Of a stretch of DNA of 64,000 nucleotides, positions 8,021 to 16,664 are shown one piece after another. The DNA is from Lachnospiraceae bacterium (lineage in GTDB: Bacteria > Bacillota > Clostridia > Lachnospirales > Lachnospiraceae). The notes beneath the pieces are model-generated. The model saw nothing but the letters and a program-made list of their open reading frames with translations. It had not been told where the DNA came from and searched no databases. Every line of letters starts with the position of its first letter. Position 1 is the first letter of the stretch. The DNA is taken from contig SVDH01000001.1 in NCBI GenBank assembly GCA_015057865.1, positions 112,074 through 176,073 on the forward strand. The letters are read 5' to 3'. Made by a program: the position numbers and the translations under genes.

Positions 8021-9160
8021 ATGGAATCAGGCAGATGTCAAATCATATCACTGAATGAAGAGGCAAGGAAAGCTTCCTATGCACACTGGGACTCGCTGGC
8101 TAAGCCGCTGGGGAGTCTTGGCATGCTGGAGGATGTCGTGGCACAGATCGCAGCGATCACCGGCAACCCGGATGTGCGGCTGGATCGCCGGACACTCTTC
8201 GTCCTGTGCGGGGATCACGGCGTGATCGGAAACGGCGTGACACAGACCGGTGCTTCTGTAACCGCAGCGGTTGCAAAAGCGATCGGCGAGAGCACCAGCA
8301 CGATTTCATATCTTGCCGCCGGACAGAATATAGATGTCATTCCTGTTGACGTCGGGATGCTGCCGCATCCGGATTTCCCGGGCGTACAAAATCGGAATGT
8401 GCGGCCGGGGACAGCAGATCTTTCCAAGGAGCCTGCGATGACACGGGAGGAATGCGTACAAGCGATCCGCACAGGGATCGATCTGGTATGGGAAGAAAAA
8501 AAGAAAGGCACGCAGATCGTTCTGACCGGCGAGATGGGCATTGGAAATACGACAGCCACATCCGCGGTAGGAAGTGTTTTGCTTGCAAAGGAGCCGGTGG
8601 AAATGACCGGACGCGGATCCGGCCTGTCCTCTGACGGACTGGCAAAAAAAATAGCCTGCATCAAGCAGGGAATTGCGTGCAACAAGCCAAATCCTGACGA
8701 CGCGATCGATGTACTCTCAAAGGTTGGCGGGTTAGAACTGGCCGGTTTATGCGGCCTCTATCTGGGTGGCGCAATCTGCCGTATGCCGATCCTGCTTGAT
8801 GGCGTGATCACGCTTGCAGCGGCGCTTTGTGCTGTTCGGATCCAGGAGAAGCCCGAGCTGGTGAAGGAAGTGCTTTTGGGATGCACATCTGCTGATAGAG
8901 AAGATTTGAGAGAAGGATCGTGTGCCGTGATGCTTTCCGTTCGCGACGTGCTCCTTGCTTCCCATATGTCTGCAGAGCCATCCACCAGATATCTGATGGA
9001 AACACTGGGCTTGTCCGCGCCGATCAACGCAGGCCTGCGCCTCGGAGAAGGCAGCGGCGCAGTGGCGGCACTGTTGCTGATCGACATGGCACTGCGCGAA
9101 TACCAGAGTGCTCACACCTTTGATGTGCTGGGAATAGAGGCTTATACGCCGCAGGGATAG
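8021..9160 (+). CDS. cobT: nicotinate-nucleotide--dimethylbenzimidazole phosphoribosyltransferase
   Basis: CobT transfers phosphoribose from nicotinate mononucleotide to the lower-ligand base, giving the alpha-ribazole phosphate of the nucleotide loop. The 379-aa protein shows LAKPLGSLGMLE, the GDHGV motif (FVLCGDHGVIGNGVTQTG), GEMGIGNTTATSA, GRGSGLS and, near the C-terminus, GLRLGEGSGAVAAL with the catalytic glutamate of the family. GGAAGG at about 8009-8014 precedes the ATG. Its presence together with CobD indicates that the nucleotide loop is built by this organism. The actual base used cannot be inferred. Confidence 0.95.
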   Translation: MESGRCQIISLNEEARKASYAHWDSLAKPLGSLGMLEDVVAQIAAITGNPDVRLDRRTLFVLCGDHGVIGNGVTQTGASVTAAVAKAIGESTSTISYLAAGQNIDVIPVDVGMLPHPDFPGVQNRNVRPGTADLSKEPAMTREECVQAIRTGIDLVWEEKKKGTQIVLTGEMGIGNTTATSAVGSVLLAKEPVEMTGRGSGLSSDGLAKKIACIKQGIACNKPNPDDAIDVLSKVGGLELAGLCGLYLGGAICRMPILLDGVITLAAALCAVRIQEKPELVKEVLLGCTSADREDLREGSCAVMLSVRDVLLASHMSAEPSTRYLMETLGLSAPINAGLRLGEGSGAVAALLLIDMALREYQSAHTFDVLGIEAYTPQG

Positions 9161-9169
9161 GGAGATAGC

Positions 9170-10231
9170 ATGCGAGTTCATGGTGGGGATATCCTCTCAT
9201 ACGAGGCACAATTTCATAAAAAACCGCTGGATTTCTCCGTCAATGTGAGCCCGCTCGGTTTGCCGGAAGGCGTGAGACAGGCTGTGATCAATGCGTTGGA
9301 TGCTTCCGGGGAATATCCGGATACCGATTGCCGCATGCTGCGCCAGGCACTGGCGGACTATCACGGAATCGATCTGGAATGGATCCTTTGCGGTAACGGG
9401 GCTGCGGATCTGATCGACCGGCTGGCATTTGCACTGGTCGGTACAGGGAAGAAGAAAATTCTCCTTACGGCTCCAACATTCACGGAGTACCGATATGCGT
9501 TTGAGCGTTATGGGCTGGAATGTGTTTCCTATCCGTTATCCTATGAAAACGGGTTTGCGATCACAGAAGACATCCTAAACGACATCACGCCGGATCTGAC
9601 GGCGGTGATGCTGTGTGAACCGAACAATCCGACAGGAAAAACGACGGACAGAAAGCTTCTGATCAGAATTCTTGAAAAATGCAGATCATGTGGGGTCATG
9701 CTGATCATTGATGAATGCTTCCAGGAGTTTTTGGATGAACCCAAAGTACACACCATGCAGGGGCATTTAGAGAACAATTCTCTACTGATCCTCAAGTCTT
9801 TTACCAAGACCTATGCGATGGCGGGCATCCGCCTGGGGTATTGTCTTTGTGCAGATCAGGAATTATTAAATACAATGGAGCAGGCCGCGCAGCCGTGGGC
9901 GGTGTCGGGTCTGGCACAGGCGGCAGGCGTTGCCGCATTGAAGGAAACAGCGTATCTGAAAAAAGTACAGATACAGAATCAGAATGAACGAAACCGGCTG
10001 AAAGCGGCTTTGACGGATGCCGGATGTAAATATGTACAGGGCGAAGCGAACTATTTACTGTTTTGGCATGATCGGACAGATCTGGCCGAAATACTGGCAA
10101 AGCAGGGGATCCTGATTCGCACCTGTACGGATTACGAGGGACTGGATCCGCACTGGTACCGGGTTGCGGTCCTTGGAAAAGAAGAGAATGACAGACTGTT
10201 AGAAGAGCTGGCACAAATGCGAAGCATTTAA
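9170..10231 (+). CDS. cobD: threonine-phosphate decarboxylase CobD (PLP)
   Basis: A class I/II PLP enzyme of 353 aa that decarboxylates L-threonine phosphate to (R)-1-amino-2-propanol phosphate, the linker of the nucleotide loop. HGGDI and DFSVNVSPLGLP at the N-terminus are typical of CobD rather than HisC. CEPNNPTGKTT, IIDECFQEF and the PLP-lysine segment SFTKTYAMAGIRLGY follow. It begins 9 bp after cobT behind a GGGAGA site and ends 14 bp before cobQ. HisC aminotransferases are the main confounder; genomic context settles it. Confidence 0.92.
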   Translation: MRVHGGDILSYEAQFHKKPLDFSVNVSPLGLPEGVRQAVINALDASGEYPDTDCRMLRQALADYHGIDLEWILCGNGAADLIDRLAFALVGTGKKKILLTAPTFTEYRYAFERYGLECVSYPLSYENGFAITEDILNDITPDLTAVMLCEPNNPTGKTTDRKLLIRILEKCRSCGVMLIIDECFQEFLDEPKVHTMQGHLENNSLLILKSFTKTYAMAGIRLGYCLCADQELLNTMEQAAQPWAVSGLAQAAGVAALKETAYLKKVQIQNQNERNRLKAALTDAGCKYVQGEANYLLFWHDRTDLAEILAKQGILIRTCTDYEGLDPHWYRVAVLGKEENDRLLEELAQMRSI

Positions 10232-10245
10232 GCAGGAGAACAACT

Positions 10246-11772
10246 ATGGCGAAATGCATTATGGTACAGGGCACGATGTCCGGTGCGGGAAAAAGTCTGC
10301 TGGTTGCAGCGCTTTGCAGGATTTTCAGGCAGGATGGGTATCGCGTTGCACCATTCAAAAGTCAGAATATGGCATTGAACAGTGCGGTTACAAAAGACGG
10401 CCTCGAAATGGGGCGTGCGCAGGTGATGCAGGCAGAGGCGGCAATGACAGAGCCGGATGTCCGCATGAATCCGATCCTGTTAAAACCGTCAAGTGATACC
10501 GGCAGCCAGGTGATCGTAAACGGTGAGATCAGAGGACATATGTCGGCTGTTGACTATTTCAAGTTTAAGCATCAGCTGATCCCGGATATCATGGAAGCTT
10601 ATGAAGGGTTAGAGGATGAGTATGATATTATTGTGATCGAAGGGGCGGGAAGTCCGGCTGAGATCAATCTAAAGTCAGATGATATCGTCAATATGGGAAT
10701 GGCAAAGATGGTCAATGCACCGGTATTGCTTGCCGGAGATATCGACAGAGGCGGCGTTTTTGCGCAGCTGTACGGAACGGTGGAACTCCTGGAACCGGAA
10801 GAGCGAGACAGAGTCGAGGGCCTGATCATTAACAAGTTCCGCGGAGATAAGACCATCCTGGATCCGGGCATTGAGATGCTTTACGAGAAATGCGGGATCC
10901 CGATCGTCGGTGTGATCCCCTATGTACATGTTGATGTGGATGATGAGGATTCACTTGCTCCGAGACTCCGGCAAAAGACTCATCATAAGCCCATTGATAT
11001 CGCAGTGATCCGTCTGCCACGCATTTCTAATTTTACAGACTTTTCACCGCTCGAGGCACATCCGGCGCTCGGTGTCCGTTATGTCAGAAATACCGGAGAA
11101 TTCGGAACGCCGGATCTGATCATTGTTCCGGGAACCAAAAGCACGATGGATGACCTTGTGTGGCTGCGAGAAAGCGGACTGGAGGCAATGGTATTAAAGC
11201 AGCACGCAGGCGGAACGCCTGTGATCGGCGTATGCGGCGGCTATCAGATGCTGGGAGAGTACCTGGATAATCCGGAGCATACAGAAGGAAATCTGGATGC
11301 GCTGCGCGGAATGGGACTTCTGCCGACACGTACCGTTTTTACCGGTGAAAAAACACGGACAAATCTAAAAGCTGACGTAACAGGCGGTGCACTAAAGGGT
11401 GCAAAGATCGAAGGATACGAGATCCATATGGGTCAGACGACCGTCAATGGAGAGTATTTTTGTCTGATGGAAAACGGACAAAAAGAAGGCTGTGTCGTTA
11501 TGGAAAGTGAAAGCCAGACAGACGGCATAGACATGGGAATCCCTAACATGGTCGCAGGGACCTATCTGCATGGCTTGTTTGATACAGGCGAGCTGACCGT
11601 GAAGCTGGCAGAGTATCTTGCAGAACGGAAAGGGATTTCGCTGGACGGTCTGGAGGCAATGCCGCACGAAGATTATGTCCAGAAACAGTACGATATCCTG
11701 GCGGATGCCGTTAGAGCGTCGATGGACATTGACAGATTGTATGAGATTATGGATGCGTATCAGAATAAGTAG
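10246..11772 (+). CDS. cobQ: cobyric acid synthase (CobQ/CbiP)
   Basis: A 508-aa glutamine-dependent amidotransferase adding four amide groups to adenosylcobyrinic acid a,c-diamide. The N-terminal P-loop-like dethiobiotin-synthetase fold starts with MVQGTMSGAGKS, then PFKSQNMALNS and EGAGSPAEINL, and continues to GDIDRGGVFAQLYG. The C-terminal class I glutamine amidotransferase-like half contains the nucleophile in GVCGGYQMLG and the histidine in GTYLHGLFD. The length equals the family norm. It is in a tight operon with cobD (14 bp) and cbiC (21 bp). Confidence 0.96.
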   Translation: MAKCIMVQGTMSGAGKSLLVAALCRIFRQDGYRVAPFKSQNMALNSAVTKDGLEMGRAQVMQAEAAMTEPDVRMNPILLKPSSDTGSQVIVNGEIRGHMSAVDYFKFKHQLIPDIMEAYEGLEDEYDIIVIEGAGSPAEINLKSDDIVNMGMAKMVNAPVLLAGDIDRGGVFAQLYGTVELLEPEERDRVEGLIINKFRGDKTILDPGIEMLYEKCGIPIVGVIPYVHVDVDDEDSLAPRLRQKTHHKPIDIAVIRLPRISNFTDFSPLEAHPALGVRYVRNTGEFGTPDLIIVPGTKSTMDDLVWLRESGLEAMVLKQHAGGTPVIGVCGGYQMLGEYLDNPEHTEGNLDALRGMGLLPTRTVFTGEKTRTNLKADVTGGALKGAKIEGYEIHMGQTTVNGEYFCLMENGQKEGCVVMESESQTDGIDMGIPNMVAGTYLHGLFDTGELTVKLAEYLAERKGISLDGLEAMPHEDYVQKQYDILADAVRASMDIDRLYEIMDAYQNK

Positions 11773-11793
11773 GAGACAGGGAGTTGGTACGAT

Positions 11794-12462
11794 ATGGAAA
11801 AAAAGCACATCTTGCCTGCTGATATTGAAAGCACCAGCATGGCGATCATCACAAAAGAGTTAGAGGGAGCGGGGATCACGCTGCCGGAGGAAAACGCACC
11901 TGTGATCCGCCGTGTGATTCACACCAGCGCAGATTTTGACTATGCAAAAAATCTGCGGTTTTCAGAGGGCGCTGTAGCGCGCGCAATCGAACATCTCAAA
12001 GAAGGAGCTGTGATCGTCACCGATACCAATATGGCATTGGCCGGCGTCAGCAAACCATCTTTGAAGACGTTAAATGGAGCGGCATATTGTTTTATGGCAG
12101 AACCGGAGATCGCAGCCAAGGCAAAAGAAGATGGGACGACAAGAGCGGTTGCGTCCATGAGCTATGCTGCGGAAAAATATCCGAATGCGGTCTTTGCGAT
12201 CGGCAATGCACCTACGGCGCTGCTCAGACTTTCCGAACTGATGGATCAGGGCCTGCGTCCCGCGCTGATCATCGCGGTGCCGGTCGGATTTGTCAATGTC
12301 GTAGAGAGCAAGGAAGAAATCTTTGCTGTTTGCGAAAAATATGATGTACCCTGTATTGCAGCAATGGGAAGAAAAGGCGGCAGCAATGTGGCCGCTGCGA
12401 TCTGTAATGCGCTTCTTTATGAAGCTACCGGGAAGACCGATCCCACAAAGCGTTGGAAGTAA
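11794..12462 (+). CDS. cbiC: cobalt-precorrin-8 methylmutase (CbiC/CobH)
   Basis: A 222-aa enzyme that moves the methyl group from C-11 to C-12, producing cobyrinic acid. The catalytic histidine lies in IRRVIHTSADFDYAKNL. Further conserved segments are VTDTNMALAG, IGNAPTALLRL, VPVGFVNVVESKE and GRKGGSNVAAAICNALL. It is the last gene of the corrinoid run: an intrinsic terminator follows 44 bp downstream. Confidence 0.95.
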   Translation: MEKKHILPADIESTSMAIITKELEGAGITLPEENAPVIRRVIHTSADFDYAKNLRFSEGAVARAIEHLKEGAVIVTDTNMALAGVSKPSLKTLNGAAYCFMAEPEIAAKAKEDGTTRAVASMSYAAEKYPNAVFAIGNAPTALLRLSELMDQGLRPALIIAVPVGFVNVVESKEEIFAVCEKYDVPCIAAMGRKGGSNVAAAICNALLYEATGKTDPTKRWK

Positions 12463-12505
12463 AACAGACAGGCTACGGGAGATACAGGAACATTCATAAA
12501 AAGGG

Positions 12506-12536
12506 AAAAGCGAAGTCGTCATGACTTCGCTTTTTT
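12506..12536 (+). terminator. intrinsic terminator of the corrinoid operon
   Basis: A 9-bp stem AGCGAAGTC (12509-12517) / GACTTCGCT (12523-12531), with a GTCAT loop, preceded by A-residues and followed by six T. Confidence 0.9.
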
Positions 12537-12573
12537 AAAGGGAGATTGAGTTATGAAAATGTTCCTCCATTTG

Positions 12574-12603
12574 TTGGAGTGGTTATTGCTGTGAGATTAT
12601 AAT
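12574..12603 (+). promoter_or_regulatory. possible promoter in the 12.5-12.8 kb gap
   Basis: TTGGAG (12574-12579), an 18-bp spacer and TATAAT (12598-12603). The 342-bp gap between cbiC and the NifX-like gene otherwise holds the operon terminator, AT-rich DNA and a second, better promoter at 12736. Nothing recognisable is transcribed from this one before the next gene. Confidence 0.4.
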
Positions 12604-12735
12604 ATCGAAGAATTGTGACTAAATTGTGTTTGCCAGATTAAAGAAAAAAAAGACTATAAAGGAATGATGATGAAATCATAAAAAAGAAATAAAGTCGTGT
12701 CAAAACGGGTATTATAGAGCGGTAAAAGGATATAG

Positions 12736-12764
12736 TTGAAACAAATCCTATAAGAAGTTATAAT
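12736..12764 (+). promoter_or_regulatory. promoter of the NifX-like gene
   Basis: TTGAAA (12736-12741), exactly 17 bp, TATAAT (12759-12764). Transcription would begin near 12771. This excludes an ATG at 12763 as the start codon and supports 12805. Confidence 0.75.
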
Positions 12765-12804
12765 GAACCGAAATGACGAAAAACGAGAGGAGAATAGATT
12801 CAAA

Positions 12805-13191
12805 ATGATTGTTGGAGTGGTTTGCAAAGACGGAAAAGTATGTGAAAAATATGCAGATGCGTCGGAAGTCATCCTCTATGAGATTGACCGTGCGCACGAG
12901 ATCGCGGAGGAGAAAACGATCCTGGTAGAAGGCGACGGACATTTTCCGGTTGCGGGAATCCTGATCAAAAACCAGGCGAATGCCGTGATCTGCGGCAGTA
13001 TCGGCATGAATGCGTATTCCATGATGAGAAATCTGAAGGCGCATGTGTTTACGGGTGTTAAAGGAGAGCCAAAGGCAGCACTGGATGCACTGCTGAAAAG
13101 GGAGCTGAAGGAATTAAGGCCGGAAGACAGCATGGACTTAGAGCATGAGGAAGGATGCAGCGGGGACTGTTCAAGCTGTGGATATCATTAG
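12805..13191 (+). CDS. NifX/NifB-type (dinitrogenase Fe-Mo cofactor biosynthesis fold) small protein
   Basis: A 128-aa cytoplasmic protein with the RNase-H-like fold of the NifB C-terminal/NifX/VnfX family, which binds iron-sulfur or metal-cofactor precursors. Recognisable segments are MIVGVVCKDGKVCEKYADAS and VICGSIGMNAYSMM. The C-terminus adds a Cys/His cluster, GCSGDCSSCGYH, able to bind a metal. A GAGAGGAG site upstream and the promoter at 12736 set the start at 12805. Orphan relatives are common in anaerobes without nitrogenase, and no nif genes are seen here, so the physiological role is unknown. Confidence 0.85.
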   Translation: MIVGVVCKDGKVCEKYADASEVILYEIDRAHEIAEEKTILVEGDGHFPVAGILIKNQANAVICGSIGMNAYSMMRNLKAHVFTGVKGEPKAALDALLKRELKELRPEDSMDLEHEEGCSGDCSSCGYH

Positions 13192-13207
13192 AATTCATCA
13201 TAGAAAG

Positions 13208-13234
13208 CGGCTGTGCAGTGCACAGCCGTTTTTT
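13208..13234. terminator. bidirectional terminator between the NifX-like and DUF554 genes
   Basis: A 9-bp perfect stem CGGCTGTGC (13208-13216) / GCACAGCCG (13220-13228), followed by six T on the plus strand. It overlaps the last bases of the convergent DUF554 gene. Confidence 0.85.
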
Positions 13235-13931
13235 AAAATCCAAACTGCCTTAAGATCAGCATCGCAAATGGCACGATGATAAACGCGGGCAGGAAGTTTA
13301 GAACCTTTAGTTTTGTCAGTCCCAGCATATTCAGGCCGATCGCAATGATCATGACAGAGCCGACGCAGGTCAGTTCAAGAACCAGACCATCCGAAAGAAA
13401 CGGTGCCAGATACTGGGCAAGCAGTACGATCGCTGCCTGCACGACAAATGTCAGAATGGCTGAAAGCAGCACGCCGACACCGAGTGCCGCGGCCAGCATG
13501 ATACAGGTAATAAAGTCAAGCAATGACTTTGTATACAGCATGTTGAAATCATGACGCAGACCGGCATCAAGCGAGCCGACGATGGTCATTGCACCGACAC
13601 TGGTGATCAGAAACGCGTTGATCATATTCTGGGAGATATTAGCCGATTCCGTGCCGCGCTTCGAGATCCGCCGGATGATCGCTTTGGTAAAGCGGTCGAG
13701 GTTCCCGTCGATGTTGATCCATTCACCGATCGCGATGCCGACAGCGATGGAGATGATCAGCAGCAGGATATTATCTTCTTTGATCGCACCCTGGATACCG
13801 ATCACGATCGTACAAAGGCCGATGCCCTTTAAGATCGCGCGGGATACTTTTTCGGGAATCCCTTTTTTTAAACCCATACCGATCAGGCTGCCGATGATGA
13901 CAGCGACGGTATTGACGATAACTGCAAACAT
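13233..13931 (-). CDS. DUF554 family membrane protein
   Basis: A 232-aa integral membrane protein with about seven hydrophobic segments. It matches the DUF554 (YdfK-like) family by its N-terminus, VNTVAVIIGSLIGMGLKKGIP, and by GAMTIVGSLDAGLRHD and GSVMIIAIGLNMLGL. The family is thought to be a small transporter or channel of unknown substrate. It is transcribed divergently from a TetR-type regulator 103 bp away, and a 19-bp imperfect palindrome lies between them, so it is a plausible target of that regulator. Confidence 0.9.
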   Translation of the reverse strand: MFAVIVNTVAVIIGSLIGMGLKKGIPEKVSRAILKGIGLCTIVIGIQGAIKEDNILLLIISIAVGIAIGEWINIDGNLDRFTKAIIRRISKRGTESANISQNMINAFLITSVGAMTIVGSLDAGLRHDFNMLYTKSLLDFITCIMLAAALGVGVLLSAILTFVVQAAIVLLAQYLAPFLSDGLVLELTCVGSVMIIAIGLNMLGLTKLKVLNFLPAFIIVPFAMLILRQFGF

Positions 13932-13967
13932 AATGTACCTTATAAATAGAATACTTTTTCATAAAAA

Positions 13968-13986
13968 CTACGCTTTCATAGAGTAG
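13968..13986. promoter_or_regulatory. candidate TetR operator palindrome
   Basis: CTACGCTTTCATAGAGTAG is a 19-bp imperfect inverted repeat (arms CTACxCTxT / AxAGxGTAG) centred in the divergent region between the DUF554 gene and the TetR-type gene. Size and placement fit a TetR-family operator. Confidence 0.5.
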
Positions 13987-14034
13987 CATATTTTGCAGAA
14001 AATAGATAGTGTTATTGTGAAGTGGAGTGTCGAT

Positions 14035-14592
14035 ATGGGACAGAATGAAAAGAAGATTTTGGCAATACAGGACGCATTCATGCGCCTTTATGCGCATGAT
14101 CAGGTTCATGAGATTACCGTGAAGAGGCTTTGCGAAGAAGTTGGGATCGCGCGGACTGCATTCTATTATTATTTTTCAGATATTTATGATGTGCTTGAAT
14201 CCATAGAAGATAAATTGATCGGGGATTTGAAAGAGATCAACCAGGATTTTTTTGCACAGGATTTCTATCAGATCACAAAAGACCAGTTCGTATACTTTTT
14301 TGATACATTACGCTATATTAAAGAGAATCGTTCCTGGTTAAAGACTTTGTTAAACAGAAGCAGGGATGGTCAGTTCATTTATAAATGGAAAAAAATCATC
14401 AACCAAGATTTTTCCAGAAAATACCATCACGACAAGATCGTGCCGGAAAATGAACCGATGGTTTTGGAAATGATCTCATCGGCTTGTATAGGTGCTTATA
14501 CCTATTGGGTGAATCATCTGGATGATATCAGTATGGAGGAAGTGGCCAAAGAAGTATTGTACCGGCTTTGCCGGGATTTTATATCAGAATAA
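14035..14592 (+). CDS. TetR/AcrR family transcriptional regulator
   Basis: A 185-aa one-domain-plus-ligand-pocket repressor. The start at ATG 14035 follows a GTGGAGTG site; an upstream in-frame ATG at 13993 lacks one. Residues about 8-55 hold the helix-turn-helix (ITVKRLCEEVGIARTAFYYYFSD), with the FYYYF recognition helix typical of TetR proteins. The C-terminal ligand domain is not diagnostic. Divergent DUF554 and a downstream CocE-type hydrolase are the likely targets. Confidence 0.88.
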   Translation: MGQNEKKILAIQDAFMRLYAHDQVHEITVKRLCEEVGIARTAFYYYFSDIYDVLESIEDKLIGDLKEINQDFFAQDFYQITKDQFVYFFDTLRYIKENRSWLKTLLNRSRDGQFIYKWKKIINQDFSRKYHHDKIVPENEPMVLEMISSACIGAYTYWVNHLDDISMEEVAKEVLYRLCRDFISE

Positions 14593-14609
14593 TATGATTC
14601 AGAATATTA

Positions 14610-14667
14610 AAAAGGAGTTGATTTTGACACAATGAAACCGAGTGTCAAAAATCAGCTCCTTTTTTTT
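14610..14667 (+). terminator. long hairpin terminator after the TetR-type gene
   Basis: A stem of about 20 bp (14610-14630 with 14642-14663) ends in eight T. The loop-proximal part contains TGACAC ... GTGTCA, repeated in related form at 14667-14689 (TGACAC ... GTGTCT). This region may therefore also carry regulator-binding sites for the hydrolase gene downstream. Confidence 0.8.
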
Positions 14668-14775
14668 GACACATGTGGGCGCAGTGTCTGTCTGAAAAAC
14701 CCCGGTATTGTTTACAATAAATGCAAAGAAAAGAAGGCAGAAGGCGTGTGAATCATTTTAGAAAAGGAGATTACT

Positions 14776-16494
14776 ATGGAAGACAAAGTTATTCGTAAAC
14801 GCAATTGCTACGGAGAAGAGATCGATGTCATCTACAGACATTCTGTACCGCTTGAGGATATCAATACGATCCCGGGCGGATGGGGTTACTATTCTCCGAT
14901 GAACCAGAGAACCTATGTAAGAGACGGTATCATGTGCGAGCAGGATGTGGAGATCACGCTGCGTGACGGTGTTAAAGTATATGCAGACATCTATCGCCCG
15001 GAAGGCGCAACAGATATTCCGTGTATCCTGGCATGGAGTATTTACGGAAAGCGTCCGCACGATATGCCGCGCCCGTGGGCAACCTACGGTGTGCCGATGG
15101 ATGCGATCTCCGATGGTACAAAATTTGAAGGACCGGATCCGTATTTCTACTGCCACTATGGATATGCGGTAGCAAACGTAGACCCGAGAGGCTGCGGACA
15201 CTCCGAAGGAGAAATGCCAATCTGGGGCGACACAGAAGGCCAGGATGGTTATGATGTGATCGAATGGCTGTCACAGTGCGAGTGGTGCAACGGCAAGATT
15301 GGTATGGCAGGAAATTCCATGCTGGCAATGATGCAGTGGTATATCGCAGCAGAGCAGCCGCCACATCTGGCAGCGATCGCACCGTGGGAAGGATGCTCGG
15401 ATATCCTGCGCGAGTTCATGTGCGAAGGCGGCATCCCGGCGATCGGATTTAACACATTTGTTTATAAAGATCTGGGAAGTGAGTCTCCGGAAGGTCTGAT
15501 GGAAGATATCCCGGCTATGGCAGTCAAATATCCGGATATGAACGGATACTGGAAGTCAAAGATCGCAAAATTCGACCAGATCGAAGTGCCTGCATACATC
15601 GCGCTCGGCATGAGCCACCTGCATGCAAGAGGAACCTTGAATGCATTCCGTAAGATGAGTTCTAAGAACAAGTGGCTGCGCATCCATCGTGAGTTTGAGT
15701 GGCCGGATGCATACAGCTTTGAGATGAAACATGACCTGTTGAAGTTCTTCGACCGTTATCTGAAGAATATTTACAACGGATGGGAGCTGACACCGAAAGT
15801 ACGTCTGGATGTCATGGATGCTTATGACTGTGATTTCTGCAAGCAGCGTCCGGAAGCAGACTTCCCGATCCCGAGAACCGTTTACAAAAAGCTTTATCTG
15901 GATGCCAATGCAAAGACACTGTCATATGATGCTTCCTTTGAACATACCTGCGACGGTTACGATGCACAGACCGGTGAAATGTGCTTTGATATCACATTCG
16001 ATGAGGATACCGAGATTAGCGGCATGATGAAGTTAAAACTCTGGGCAGAGGCACAGGGACATGATGAGATGGATCTGTTCATCACCGTTCAGAAGCTTTC
16101 CGCTGATGGCGCATTCCTCCCGACCTGGGTATTCGGCGAGCGTCATCCGGGTGCATGGGGTAAGATCCGTGCTTCCAGAAGACATCTGGATGAGGAACTT
16201 TCCTCTGATATCCAGCCAGTACTGGCAATGGACCGTACAGAGAAACTGTCTCCGGGCGAGATCGTTCCGCTTGAGATTGAGATCTATCCGTACAGCCGTA
16301 TCTGGCATAAGGGCGAGAAGCTTCGTGTCAGAGTCGCAGGAAGATACATCAGAGATCCATGGTTTGAGCCGTTCAGCTGGGATACAGAAAATGAAGGTCG
16401 TCATGTGATCCACACAGGTGGATGTTATGATTCCTTCCTGCAGATCCCGGTCATCCCGCCAAGATATCAGGCAGGAGACTATATCTACAGATAA
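14776..16494 (+). CDS. CocE/NonD family hydrolase (X-Pro dipeptidyl-peptidase-like S15)
   Basis: A 572-aa cytoplasmic serine hydrolase. The alpha/beta-hydrolase domain (about 55-330) has MCEQDVEITLRDGVKVYADIYRP, the oxyanion-region VDPRGCGHSEG (135-145) and the nucleophile elbow GMAGNS (Ser181). The usual GxSYxG is here GNSML, a slight variant. The C-terminal jelly-roll (about 345-570) has the typical ISGMMKLKLWAEAQG and GEIVPLEIEIYP segments. There is no signal peptide. AAAAGGAGATTACT precedes the ATG. Substrates in this family range from cocaine esters to acylated antibiotics and peptides, so the specific substrate is unknown. Regulation by the TetR protein upstream is plausible. Confidence 0.88.
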   Translation: MEDKVIRKRNCYGEEIDVIYRHSVPLEDINTIPGGWGYYSPMNQRTYVRDGIMCEQDVEITLRDGVKVYADIYRPEGATDIPCILAWSIYGKRPHDMPRPWATYGVPMDAISDGTKFEGPDPYFYCHYGYAVANVDPRGCGHSEGEMPIWGDTEGQDGYDVIEWLSQCEWCNGKIGMAGNSMLAMMQWYIAAEQPPHLAAIAPWEGCSDILREFMCEGGIPAIGFNTFVYKDLGSESPEGLMEDIPAMAVKYPDMNGYWKSKIAKFDQIEVPAYIALGMSHLHARGTLNAFRKMSSKNKWLRIHREFEWPDAYSFEMKHDLLKFFDRYLKNIYNGWELTPKVRLDVMDAYDCDFCKQRPEADFPIPRTVYKKLYLDANAKTLSYDASFEHTCDGYDAQTGEMCFDITFDEDTEISGMMKLKLWAEAQGHDEMDLFITVQKLSADGAFLPTWVFGERHPGAWGKIRASRRHLDEELSSDIQPVLAMDRTEKLSPGEIVPLEIEIYPYSRIWHKGEKLRVRVAGRYIRDPWFEPFSWDTENEGRHVIHTGGCYDSFLQIPVIPPRYQAGDYIYR

Positions 16495-16526
16495 GAATCA
16501 GCATATCATTCGAAATCATACGCCCC

Positions 16527-16580
16527 AAAATCCCTTTGCAGGACCATTTACAAGTGGTTCATGCAAAGGGATTTTGTTTG
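16527..16580 (+). terminator. terminator after the CocE-type hydrolase
   Basis: A perfect 14-bp stem, AAAATCCCTTTGCA (16527-16540) with TGCAAAGGGATTTT (16562-16575), with a 21-nt loop and a T-rich tail. Confidence 0.8.
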
Positions 16581-16602
16581 ATGAGAAAGAATCAGATTCA
16601 GA

Positions 16603-16632
16603 TTGAGTATTGCTCCGCTTTCGTGTTAGAAT
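16603..16632 (+). promoter_or_regulatory. possible promoter of nudC
   Basis: TTGAGT (16603-16608), an 18-bp spacer and TAGAAT (16627-16632), 33 bp before the nudC start codon. Confidence 0.45.
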
Positions 16633-16664
16633 AGACCAAATATTGTGTTAAGAAAGGAATTGTC

